DNA of 7,177 bases, taken from positions 1-7,177 of the forward strand of contig CALAQT010000318.1 in assembly GCA_937888775.1 (NCBI GenBank), in the 5' to 3' direction. Within the stretch, counting starts at the first letter, position 1. Each line of letters starts with the position of its first letter. Both the position numbers and the translations under genes were made by a program. The stretch comes from an uncultured Actinomycetes bacterium (GTDB taxonomy: Bacteria; Actinomycetota; Thermoleophilia; Solirubrobacterales; Solirubrobacteraceae). Of this stretch, positions 1 to 5,433 are shown piece after piece. The notes beneath the pieces are model-generated. The model was not told the DNA's origin and did no database searches. It was given only the letters and a program-made list of their open reading frames with translations.

Positions 1-60
1 CGACAGGGCCAAACAGAAGTGCCCGCCGGCACCGCGAGCGCTACCGCACCGGACGATTAG
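1..60 (+). CDS. possible 3' end of a CDS (partial, unidentified)
   Basis: Frame 1 is open from the first base to a TAG at 58-60 and would encode the last 19 residues of a protein, an Ala/Thr/Pro-rich tail ending in Ala-Pro-Asp-Asp. Codon third positions are mostly G or C. The main support is a 10-bp perfect hairpin that starts at the stop codon, where a terminator would be expected. The fragment is too short to assign a family, and frame 2 is also open here (to 192), so this could be a chance frame. Confidence 0.3.
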   Translation, partial: RQGQTEVPAGTASATAPDD

Positions 61-97
61 CAGGCGCGCCGACGAGACCTCCGCCCGCGCCTGCTTT
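59..97 (+). terminator. hairpin, possible terminator of the 1-60 frame
   Basis: AGCAGGCGCG (59-68) and CGCGCCTGCT (86-95) form a perfect 10-bp stem with a 17-nt loop, followed by only a very short T run (95-97). It begins inside the TAG at 58-60. Strong GC stems with weak or absent U tracts are common behind genes in high-GC Gram-positive bacteria. The long loop and missing U tract keep the call tentative. Confidence 0.4.
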
Positions 98-296
98 CGC
101 GCGGATGCATCGATCGATTCAGCGCGCTCGCGGCACGGCAGGCCGGGGACTCAAACCATGTTTACCCTGGAAACGAGCGGTTTCGAGGAATAGAGTTTTG
201 GGAGTCTATTCGCGTTTGTGGCTCTACAAAGCCATAAATGCGACGAAGTGCAGGCGCGGGTACAAAGACGGAACCACGACGGACTCCTTGAGGCTC
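96..296. other. intergenic, AT-richer stretch with two small hairpins
   Basis: No convincing gene is seen. From about 150 to 245 the sequence is clearly richer in A and T than its surroundings. It holds two neighbouring inverted repeats: GAATAGA (188-194) with TCTATTC (205-211), 7 bp with a 10-nt loop, and TGGCT (219-223) with AGCCA (230-234), 5 bp with a 6-nt loop. This could be the leader or body of a structured RNA, or an old junction. The sequence alone does not decide. Confidence 0.3.
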
Positions 297-593
297 TCAT
301 GGAGCCAGCCACCCGGCGAGCGCGTCGGCGGGCTGCGGAGATGATCCACGACGCGGCATGACGATCGCGAGTGTCGGTTCAAGTCCCGTCTGCCGATCAG
401 TGGACAGACGAGTTGGAGCGAATTTCAGGGTTTCTCCCCCGACGTTTGCGGCGGCCAGCGTGAGATAGCCGGGCTGGCCGAGCGGCTGGGTCGCGAATCC
501 AGAGGCGAGCGCGTGCACGGACGGGCGAGCGAATACGGCCGCCGCGACGAAGGCGAGCTCGAACAGGCCCCGCGCGGCGGTGCCGAGGCGCAC
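297..593 (-). CDS. weak hypothetical ORF, possibly a gene fragment
   Basis: This minus-strand frame starts at GTG (591-593) shortly after the stop of the TetR remnant, which is in the same frame, and runs 98 codons. The first 55 or so residues look protein-like: a hydrophobic helix around residues 8-22 (GLFELAFVAAAVFA), then a segment containing GFATQPLGQPGYLTLAAANV. From about residue 57 on (below position 425) the composition becomes irregular, and the frame runs antisense through the tRNA-like sequence. I do not recognise a family. It may be the remains of a larger gene cut near 400-425, or non-coding. Confidence 0.25.
   Translation of the reverse strand: MRLGTAARGLFELAFVAAAVFARPSVHALASGFATQPLGQPGYLTLAAANVGGETLKFAPTRLSTDRQTGLEPTLAIVMPRRGSSPQPADALAGWLAP
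325..397 (+). other. degenerate tRNA-like sequence
   Basis: TCGGCGG (325-331) pairs with CTGCCGA (390-396) over 7 bp with one G-U, at the normal spacing for tRNA acceptor arms. Between them TTCAAGT (378-384) matches the T-loop consensus TTCRANY at the right place. Against a functional tRNA: the T stem has a central C-C mismatch and two wobbles, the D arm has a mismatch and no GG in its loop, and the central hairpin (352-356/365-369) has an 8-nt loop and a 3-nt variable region. It may be a decayed tRNA, an attachment-site remnant, or chance. Confidence 0.15.
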
Positions 594-632
594 CGCCGAT
601 CGGGGAAGGAAGCGACCAATCCGCCTATGGCT

Positions 633-1007
633 TCAGGGGCGGGAGGGGCTCGCATCGGCCGTGTAGCGTAGTCCGTTGATAAGTAGCGCGACCATGTGTT
701 GGCTGTACGCGACTCCTCCGTCCGCTGTGGGCAGGCACAGACTGGCGACGGCGTATAGGAGATCCTTCGGGCTGATGTCGGCACGAATCTCGCCGCTCGC
801 TGTCGCGGCTTCGAGCAGCGAGCTGAGGGCGGGTTCGAGTCGCTGCATGAAGTAGCCGGGCAGCTCGTCGAACGCCGGATCGCCCGAGTGAAGGGCTGTA
901 GCGAGTCCTCGCTTGGTCGAGACAAACTCGGTGTAGCGCTGGAGCCACTTCGCGAGTGCTACTCCTGGCTCGTGCCGTTCGCTGAGCGCCGGGGCGGCGT
1001 CGGCGCA
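633..1007 (-). pseudogene. TetR-family regulator, C-terminal ligand domain only
   Basis: The minus-strand frame ending at TGA (633-635) reads through roughly 120 residues that match the C-terminal domain typical of actinobacterial TetR regulators. They run from ADAAPALSERHEP through ALAKWLQRYTEFVSTKRGLA and EPALSSLLEAATASGEIRAD to PKDLLYAVASLC and HMVALLINGLRY. A complete protein would need about 70-90 further N-terminal residues carrying the helix-turn-helix. None is seen: upstream of about 1007 the frame turns into Gly/Arg/Ser-rich sequence, and the other two minus frames show no helix-turn-helix before the promoter of the next gene. The first internal ATG (846-848) would give only 71 residues. 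The family is recognised by pattern, not by a search. The gene is read as a 5'-truncated remnant that can no longer bind DNA. Confidence 0.6.
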
Positions 1008-1079
1008 GCCGCCTGCTCTGCCGCCAACTCGGCGAGGCAGGTTGGAAGCTGGACCGGATGTCGAACTTCCGCCAAAGAC

Positions 1080-1118
1080 TTGACTTAAGACCGCCCTGCG
1101 GACTAGTTTGCGCCCATG
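1080..1118 (+). promoter_or_regulatory. promoter with leaderless start for the 1116 gene
   Basis: TTGACT (1080-1085) is a 5/6 match to the -35 consensus. Eighteen bases further on is TAGTTT (1104-1109), a weak -10. The ATG at 1116 lies 6 bases past the -10, where transcription would normally begin, and no purine-rich Shine-Dalgarno precedes it. The transcript would therefore be leaderless. The -10 is poor, so this rests on the -35 and the geometry. Confidence 0.45.
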
Positions 1119-1514
1119 ATCGCCGTTACGGATGCTTCCGCTGTCGGCTGGCTGTGCTTCGCACTCGGAGGAGTCGTGTTTCTCGCGGGTGCAGTGCTAG
1201 GCCTTCGCCTCGGCTGGAAGGAACCGGGCGGCGCGGCGCACGCGGACGTCAAAGCGAAGGTCGCTCAGGCCGAAAAGAAGATCACGGAGCTAACCTCCCA
1301 GGCTGTGGCCGCGGCGAACAAAGAAGGCAAGGACCCCGCGGCCGCAGCCGACGCCTCCACGGCAGGCGCCTCTGCGGTGGACATCGTCAAAGACTTCGAA
1401 GGACTCCTCAAGGCCCTTCCTGAACGGCTTCGGTTCTCGGGCTTCCTGATTCTCGTGGGCGCTCTTCTCATGAGCGTAGCCACTGTCCAGTTCGGCGGGC
1501 ACTCAATCTTCTAG
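1116..1514 (+). CDS. hypothetical two-TM membrane protein
   Basis: This is a 132-residue protein of no family I recognise. A membrane helix spans about residues 9-31 (SAVGWLCFALGGVVFLAGAV region) and is followed by basic residues R31 and K35. A central soluble part, residues 35-105, is rich in Ala, Lys and Glu and looks helical, possibly coiled-coil (about 42-68), with an Ala-rich linker near 75-88. A second membrane helix lies at about 107-125, preceded by ERLR. By the positive-inside rule the middle should be cytoplasmic and both ends outside. It is the first of three co-directional genes, 26 bp before the next. The ATG at 1116 is chosen because it sits just downstream of a -35/-10 pair. 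Third codon positions are more mixed than in the genes after 2849. Confidence 0.75.
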   Translation: MIAVTDASAVGWLCFALGGVVFLAGAVLGLRLGWKEPGGAAHADVKAKVAQAEKKITELTSQAVAAANKEGKDPAAAADASTAGASAVDIVKDFEGLLKALPERLRFSGFLILVGALLMSVATVQFGGHSIF

Positions 1515-1540
1515 GCCCAGCGCTGGCTCTATCTTCTGCG

Positions 1541-1864
1541 ATGACGAGGACTCGCATCATCACCACAGACCCGGCGCGCGTCGAGCGCGATTCGCCACCG
1601 TCCTTCGATGCAGAGTTCTTCCGCGTCGACGATCTGAGTGAGCCGCCAGCCGGATACCCCGCGTTCATCGAATTCCCACCCAAAGAATGGGTTGGCGTTC
1701 GTTCGGACCTAGACGACTTGATCGTGGGCCTTGGCACCTCCGAGAGCATCGCGTTCGGTATCTCCGACCCGGCTTTGCTGGTTAGTCGCGCTCTGGCGGA
1801 TGCGGTCGAGACCATGGCGGAGCGTGGCATCAGCGCCGACATCATCGTCGACCTCGGCGACTGA
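1541..1864 (+). CDS. hypothetical small acidic soluble protein
   Basis: This is a 107-residue protein with no signal peptide or membrane helix, and I do not recognise it. The N-terminal half is Pro- and Asp-rich, with aromatic patches such as AEFFRVDD and AFIEFPPKEWVGVR. The C-terminal half looks like alternating helix and strand, ending in ISADIIVDLGD. It starts 26 bp after the preceding gene and its TGA (1862-1864) lies 16 bp before the GTG of the next, so all three genes are probably co-transcribed. No Shine-Dalgarno is visible. TATCTT (1530-1535), 5 bases before the ATG, could act as a -10 for a second, leaderless transcript, but no -35 is clear. A role with the two flanking membrane proteins is inference from position only. 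Confidence 0.7.
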   Translation: MTRTRIITTDPARVERDSPPSFDAEFFRVDDLSEPPAGYPAFIEFPPKEWVGVRSDLDDLIVGLGTSESIAFGISDPALLVSRALADAVETMAERGISADIIVDLGD

Positions 1865-1880
1865 TCACGGATCGGCGGAC

Positions 1881-2630
1881 GTGGCGCCCGCTGACGCTCA
1901 GACTCAGCGGACGACGGCAGCCAACCAGGTCCGTCAAAACGCGAAGTGGCTCATCGCCGCTTTTGCCGCCGTTGGCGCCGCACTGGGCGCCGGAATCCAG
2001 ATCTCCAATGTCGGAGGGGTCCACGGCTTGCGTCTTGCGGGCGCAGTCCTCGGTGCCGCCGTGGGTCTCGGCGGCGTCCTCTTGGCGATATGGCAGGCAG
2101 GGAAGGTTCTCGACCTTCAGGTGGCTACAACCTCTGAGCTGGTCAAGAACGAGCGCCTGAGGGAGCGCATCGGGCGGGAGCCCACCTTTCTGGGGGGCTT
2201 CGGCTACGAGTCAGTGGCAGAGCTGGTCGATGCCCGCACGGCGGCCCTCGAGAAGTATCGCGTGGCTGAGCGCGCCACCTGGCAAAAACCCGACGACCAG
2301 GTAGCAGCTGGTCGCATGAAGTCACTCGGCGCCGAGTTTGACGCGTTGAATCAGACCGTCGAGTTCCTTCGAGGTGTGTTCATTTACGAGGAGACGATGA
2401 GCACGTACGTGCAAGCGCGCCGTCTGATTGCGCTGGGCGCGGTGCTCGCGTTTGTTGGATTGTTCGGCTTCGCCGTTGCCGCGAACCCACCGGCACAGCA
2501 GCGCGAGGCCGAGACCGTGATCGTCCACACGACGAGTCCGCGCGGCCTTCGAGGACCGACGGGACGCAGGGGTCCGTCGGGACGCAGGGGTCCGTCGGGA
2601 CCACCCGGTTGGCATGTCGAAGACTCGTGA
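1881..2630 (+). CDS. three-TM protein with C-terminal collagen-like Gly-X-Y tail
   Basis: I chose the GTG at 1881, which gives 249 residues. Earlier in-frame starts back to 1731 would overlap the preceding gene and add low-complexity Arg/Ser sequence. A short polar N-terminus is followed by membrane helices at about residues 24-41 and 51-71. A long soluble helical region, about 75-180, contains ELVKNERLRERIG and a cluster of charged and amphipathic segments. A third helix lies at about 183-201, after QARR. By the positive-inside rule the N-terminus and the helical domain are cytoplasmic and the C-terminus is outside. The tail is an Arg-rich collagen-like run with Gly at every third residue from 222 to 243, partly encoded by a perfect 18-bp tandem repeat. 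The family is not recognised. A stalk, adhesion or oligomerisation role is inference. It is the last gene of the 1116-2630 set. Confidence 0.75.
   Translation: MAPADAQTQRTTAANQVRQNAKWLIAAFAAVGAALGAGIQISNVGGVHGLRLAGAVLGAAVGLGGVLLAIWQAGKVLDLQVATTSELVKNERLRERIGREPTFLGGFGYESVAELVDARTAALEKYRVAERATWQKPDDQVAAGRMKSLGAEFDALNQTVEFLRGVFIYEETMSTYVQARRLIALGAVLAFVGLFGFAVAANPPAQQREAETVIVHTTSPRGLRGPTGRRGPSGRRGPSGPPGWHVEDS
2561..2596 (+). repeat. perfect 18-bp tandem repeat in the collagen-like tail
   Basis: GGGACGCAGGGGTCCGTC occurs twice in direct succession (2561-2578 and 2579-2596). Each copy adds six residues (Gly-Arg-Arg-Gly-Pro-Ser) without shifting the frame. Identical copies at the DNA level suggest recent duplication by slippage, a usual way for Gly-X-Y tails to change length. 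Confidence 0.9.
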
Positions 2631-2640
2631 GGACGGACGT

Positions 2641-2680
2641 GTTCCGTAGTAGCGCGGCCTGTTTGGTGGTGGGACGGAAC
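2641..2680 (+). terminator. weak inverted repeat after the three-gene set
   Basis: GTTCCGT (2641-2647) and ACGGAAC (2674-2680) form a 7-bp stem around a 26-nt loop, starting 10 bp after the TGA of the collagen-tail gene. A second small hairpin, GGGAC-TGC-GTCCC, follows at 2694-2706. Neither has a T tract. They could terminate the set, but the long loop makes this uncertain. The rest of the 2631-2848 gap shows no gene. Confidence 0.2.
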
Positions 2681-2834
2681 CGGCGGCAAGACTGGGACTG
2701 CGTCCCCGGGACACACGGCCGAGCGCCCTGACGCCGTGAAGTTCCGACCCCCGCCTGCGCGATCTACCCTCGCCGTGAGCACCGGCGCATCAACCGCGCA
2801 TCGTGCGCGCAGGCACCGCGCCCACGCGCCAGCT

Positions 2835-2844
2835 AGCGTACGCT
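2835..2844. promoter_or_regulatory. 10-bp palindrome just upstream of the M48 gene
   Basis: AGCGTACGCT is a perfect 10-bp palindrome ending 4 bp before the GTG start at 2849. TAGCGT (2834-2839), overlapping it, could serve as a weak -10 nine bases before the GTG. No -35 is evident. It may be an operator or coincidence. Confidence 0.25.
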
Positions 2845-2848
2845 CACC

Positions 2849-3826
2849 GTGCCGCTGCCAACCGAGGGATACCAGCTCAAGGGAATCTCCTCGAAGGCGT
2901 ACGAGCATCCTGCCGATCGCGCTGCGACATCTGCGCTGAAGGCGATCCCGCATCTCGACAAGCTCGTCCGGAAGATCATCGAGTTCGGCTATGAGCGCGC
3001 GTTACGGCGCAGCGTCCTCGGCTCGGCGGTGCGCCTGGGCGACGAGCAGCTAAGCCACGTGTGGCGGGCTCATGCCCGCGCGTATGCAACGCTCGACCTC
3101 GAGCCCGTCCCCGACCTCTATCTCACCCAGTTCCCGGTCGCCAACGCGCTGACGTTTGGCGCGGGCCGCCCCGTGGTGGTCGTCAACTCCGAGCTCGTCC
3201 AGCTGCTCGACGCCGAGCAGCTGCGCGGCGTGTTCGGCCACGAGGCGGGCCACGTGCTCTCGGAGCACGTGCTGTACCGCACCGCTCTTGTGATCCTGCT
3301 GAGGGTGTCGGCGGTGCCCGGCATCCCGGTGCCGCTGTTCCCGCTCCGCGCCGCGCTGATGGAGTGGTTTCGAGCGGCCGAGCTGAGCTGCGACCGGGCA
3401 GCGGCGCTCGTGATCCGCGATCCCGTGGCGATCTGCCGCACGCTGATGGTGATCACCGCGGGCGCCGAGGCCCCCAATCTCGATCTCGACGTGTTCATGC
3501 AGCAGGGTCAGGACTACCGCGAGAAGGTCTCCCCGTTCGACCGCGCCTCGCGCCTGCTGAGCGACCTCAACCTCACGCACCCGATGTCGGTCCAGCGGGT
3601 GCACGAGCTGATGGAGTGGGTCAAGGCCGGCGCCTACGATCGCATCGTCGGTGGCTCCTACATCAAACGCGGCGAGCCCCAGAGCGCCCGCGCGGAGGTG
3701 AGCGATGCGGCGGCTCACTATGCGGAGCGCTTCCGCGACACGTTCAAGGAGCTCTCAGACTCGATCGAGGACACCGGCAGGCAGCTGAGCGAGTGGCTGC
3801 GCAACGCGCGCGATCGTGATGTGTGA
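2849..3826 (+). CDS. M48-family zinc metallopeptidase, soluble
   Basis: This 325-residue protein has the M48 (HtpX/Ste24/Oma1-like) catalytic core. The zinc motif HEAGH is at residues 131-135 within GVFGHEAGHVLSEH. The third ligand is the likely Glu178 in AELSCDRAA (an ExxxD arrangement with Asp182). A THPMSVQRVHEL segment at about 243-254 is typical of the end of the M48 domain. The part before the motif (PDLYLTQFPVANALTFG, about 88-104) fits the substrate-binding strand region. No signal peptide is seen and no clear multi-helix membrane region as in HtpX, although about 145-165 is hydrophobic. It is probably a cytoplasmic or membrane-associated protease; the substrate is unknown. The C-terminus (285-325) is a charged helix. 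The GTG at 2849 is the start that gives a normal N-terminus; no Shine-Dalgarno is visible. The gene stands alone, convergent with the HD gene. Confidence 0.9.
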   Translation: MPLPTEGYQLKGISSKAYEHPADRAATSALKAIPHLDKLVRKIIEFGYERALRRSVLGSAVRLGDEQLSHVWRAHARAYATLDLEPVPDLYLTQFPVANALTFGAGRPVVVVNSELVQLLDAEQLRGVFGHEAGHVLSEHVLYRTALVILLRVSAVPGIPVPLFPLRAALMEWFRAAELSCDRAAALVIRDPVAICRTLMVITAGAEAPNLDLDVFMQQGQDYREKVSPFDRASRLLSDLNLTHPMSVQRVHELMEWVKAGAYDRIVGGSYIKRGEPQSARAEVSDAAAHYAERFRDTFKELSDSIEDTGRQLSEWLRNARDRDV

Positions 3827-3847
3827 CCGCCGGGGAGAGGTGGTCGC
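3823..3847. terminator. hairpin between convergent M48 and HD-GYP genes
   Basis: GTGACCGCC (3823-3831) pairs with GGTGGTCGC (3839-3847) over 9 bp with two wobbles and a 7-nt loop (GGGGAGA). It overlaps the TGA of the M48 gene and lies 8 bp from the end of the minus-strand HD gene. The position suits a bidirectional terminator. There is no T tract on either side. Confidence 0.4.
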
Positions 3848-3854
3848 GTCGTCC

Positions 3855-4460
3855 CTAAGCCAGCGCCAACCGCAGCAACTCGCAGAACGCGTCCACCACT
3901 CCCGGATCGAACTGGCTCCCCGAACACCGCCGCAGCTCGTCGAGCGCCTCCTCGACCGTGATCGCGTCGCTGAACGGCCGATGTCTCATCATCGCGACGA
4001 AGGCCGTGCACACCGCGATCACCGACGCGCCCAGCGGGATCGACTCGCCGCTGAGATGGTCCGGGTAGCCGGAGCCGTCATAGTGCTCGTGATGTGAGCG
4101 CACAAGCACGGCTGTGTGGGCGAGCGTGGGCGCTGCGCTGACGATGCGCGCGCCGATCTCGGCGTGCGTCTGCATGATCGCCCACTCCTCCGCGTCGAGC
4201 GGTCCGGGCTTGTTCAGGATGTCGTCCGGGATCGCCAGCTTGCCCACGTCGTGCAGGCGCGCCGCGAGCTCGACGCGCTCGACCTCGTAGTCGGAGAGCC
4301 CGAGGCTCTGCGCGGTCGCGGTGGCGAGGTGCGCAACCCTGTTCAGGTCCTCCAGCACGCCCGGGCTGTGCTCGTTGAGGACCTTCAGCAGCAGGGCCAG
4401 GCTCTCGCGGTGCACGGGGCGGTGGCCCTCATCGTGATGCGCTCTGATCGGGATGTTCAT
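3855..4460 (-). CDS. stand-alone HD-GYP-type protein with altered metal-site residues
   Basis: This 201-residue protein consists almost entirely of an HD-GYP-like domain, the class that hydrolyses cyclic di-GMP or related cyclic dinucleotides. Visible motifs are ARLHDVGK (His70, Asp71, Lys74), THAEIG (His99) and SHHEHYDGSGYP (His123, His124, then Gly-Tyr-Pro at 131-133). Two usual positions differ. Where most members have an Asp in an ADAFDAM-type motif, this one has CTAFVAM, so the likely metal-ligand Asp is Thr152 and the second Asp is Val155. The N-terminal GHSxRV-type His is replaced in LEDLNRVA (Asp38). It may bind fewer metals, have changed activity, or act as a sensor. There is no receiver or sensory domain, so regulation must come from elsewhere. 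The ATG at 4458-4460 lies 7 bases past a GATATT -10-like box. Confidence 0.88.
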   Translation of the reverse strand: MNIPIRAHHDEGHRPVHRESLALLLKVLNEHSPGVLEDLNRVAHLATATAQSLGLSDYEVERVELAARLHDVGKLAIPDDILNKPGPLDAEEWAIMQTHAEIGARIVSAAPTLAHTAVLVRSHHEHYDGSGYPDHLSGESIPLGASVIAVCTAFVAMMRHRPFSDAITVEEALDELRRCSGSQFDPGVVDAFCELLRLALA

Positions 4461-4467
4461 CTGCCTG

Positions 4468-4473
4468 AATATC
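4468..4473 (-). promoter_or_regulatory. -10-like box for the HD-GYP gene
   Basis: On the minus strand GATATT (4 of 6 to consensus) ends 7 bases before the ATG at 4460. That spacing would start transcription at or near the start codon. No convincing -35 lies 17 bases further upstream. An AGG three bases before the ATG is too close to be a Shine-Dalgarno. The assignment is tentative. Confidence 0.3.
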
Positions 4474-4496
4474 GTCGTGCCGCGCGGCCCGTATGA

Positions 4497-4661
4497 GGGA
4501 CGGGAGATGAGGTTCCATCCAGGGCGTATGGGGAGGCCACGCCGTCGCTGTTCCTCGGGCTTGCCGGCGTCGGCCGCTTCTATCTGCGGCTCGCTGCGCC
4601 GGAGCTGCCCTCCGTCCTCGTCGTCCGTCCGGACTGGACGGGCTCACTCGGAAAGCCCTAG
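4497..4661 (+). pseudogene. C-terminal relic of a LanC-like/LanM lanthipeptide cyclase
   Basis: A plus-strand frame opens after a TGA at 4494-4496 and runs 54 codons to TAG at 4659-4661. Its residues, including GEATPSLFLGLAGVGRFYLR followed by LAAPELPSVLVVRP, match the usual end of LanC-domain cyclases (TPxLMxGLAGIGYFYLRLxDPxxPSVLLL). Full proteins are roughly 400 residues (LanC) or 1000 (LanM). The zinc ligands (the Cys and CHG motifs) lie upstream of this tail and are absent, because an opposite-strand gene begins at 4460. There is no start codon or ribosome site of its own. It is therefore read as a remnant, not a working enzyme. The assignment is by recognition of the pattern. The promoter region of the HD gene probably overlies it. 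Confidence 0.6.
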
Positions 4662-5425
4662 ACCCGCACCTGAGCGTCCGCCGGGAGGATCCTCGCCGTT
4701 GGCATCTCGATCCACACCAGCAGCGGCCGTGCGCGTGGCGTGTTGTCCGCCTTGCGCGGGTACACACGCCTGCGCGTCGCGATCGTCAGCCCGTCGAAGG
4801 ACTGGTGATCCATGCAGTAGTGCGCAGCCTTGGCAAGCTTGCTGATCGGGTCGGCGGTGTAGTCGTGGCGGCGGATCAGGCCGCTCTCGTCGATGTAGAA
4901 GACCTGCTCGCGCGAGTGCGTGTGGACGTACGCGGGGAACCTCACCGCGAGGCGCCTGAAGAGCTCGCCGTGCTCGCTCCAGGGCTCGAGCTCGCGAACC
5001 TCGTACCCGTCGCGCTCGAACACGAACGGCGTCGAGATGTACGTCCACAGCGCCTGCGTGGCGAAGTAGAGGATGTCGAGGCGGTCCCACCAGAGTTTGT
5101 GGCGCAGGTGCGCGCACGCCTCGCGCGCGCTCTCGCGGACGCTGATCAGCTCGCCTCCGTCGGTCTCGATCCGGACCGAGCCGTCCTCGCGCAGGACCCC
5201 GCGTTCGCCCGGTCCGGGGTAGGGGGAGAGCGTCACGTGCTGGCCGTGCGTGGAGACCCGTGCGTCGACGCCGCGAACTGCGCGGCCCTGAAGCTTGGAG
5301 GCGAACGCGAGGCCGCCCGAGGACACCTCCACGCCCACCTCGGCTGCGCTCTCCCACAGCTGCGAGCCACCGTGCGCTGCGATCGTCCGGGCCACGAGCT
5401 CGCTCGTTCGCGAAGTCAGGGGCAT
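4658..5425 (-). CDS. conserved protein of unknown function (LolA/LolB-fold-like?)
   Basis: This is a 255-residue protein without a signal peptide. An N-terminal helix with AHGGSQLWE (about 17-25) leads into alternating polar and hydrophobic segments that look like consecutive beta strands (GVEVSSGGLAFASK, ARVSTHGQHVTLSPYP, GSVRIETDGGELI). A Trp/aromatic-rich segment follows, KLWWDRLDILYFATQALWTY (110-129), then LEPWSEHGELFRRLAVRFP (about 146-164). The C-terminal part has SREQVFYIDESGLIRRHDYT and a cluster of basic residues (TRRRVYPRK, 218-225). It resembles a family of bacterial proteins of this length that I know only as uncharacterised. The extended sheet is reminiscent of lipid-carrier folds, but that is speculation. 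The ATG at 5423-5425 lies 8 bases past a strong promoter, so translation is probably leaderless. The gene is divergent from the SDR gene. Confidence 0.8.
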   Translation of the reverse strand: MPLTSRTSELVARTIAAHGGSQLWESAAEVGVEVSSGGLAFASKLQGRAVRGVDARVSTHGQHVTLSPYPGPGERGVLREDGSVRIETDGGELISVRESAREACAHLRHKLWWDRLDILYFATQALWTYISTPFVFERDGYEVRELEPWSEHGELFRRLAVRFPAYVHTHSREQVFYIDESGLIRRHDYTADPISKLAKAAHYCMDHQSFDGLTIATRRRVYPRKADNTPRARPLLVWIEMPTARILPADAQVRV

Positions 5426-5433
5426 CGGCGCAG

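Noticed and set aside
425..925. 166-codon minus-strand ORF
   Set aside because: It overlaps the TetR remnant in a different frame; its Arg/Ser/Pro-rich composition is typical of a shadow frame in GC-rich DNA.
1731..1880. Upstream extension of the three-TM protein to an ATG at 1731
   Set aside because: It would overlap the preceding gene by over 130 bp and add Arg/Ser/Pro-rich shadow sequence; GTG at 1881 gives normal spacing.
3050..3718. 222-codon minus-strand ORF
   Set aside because: It lies antisense to the M48 peptidase gene, whose zinc motif and composition clearly identify the coding frame.
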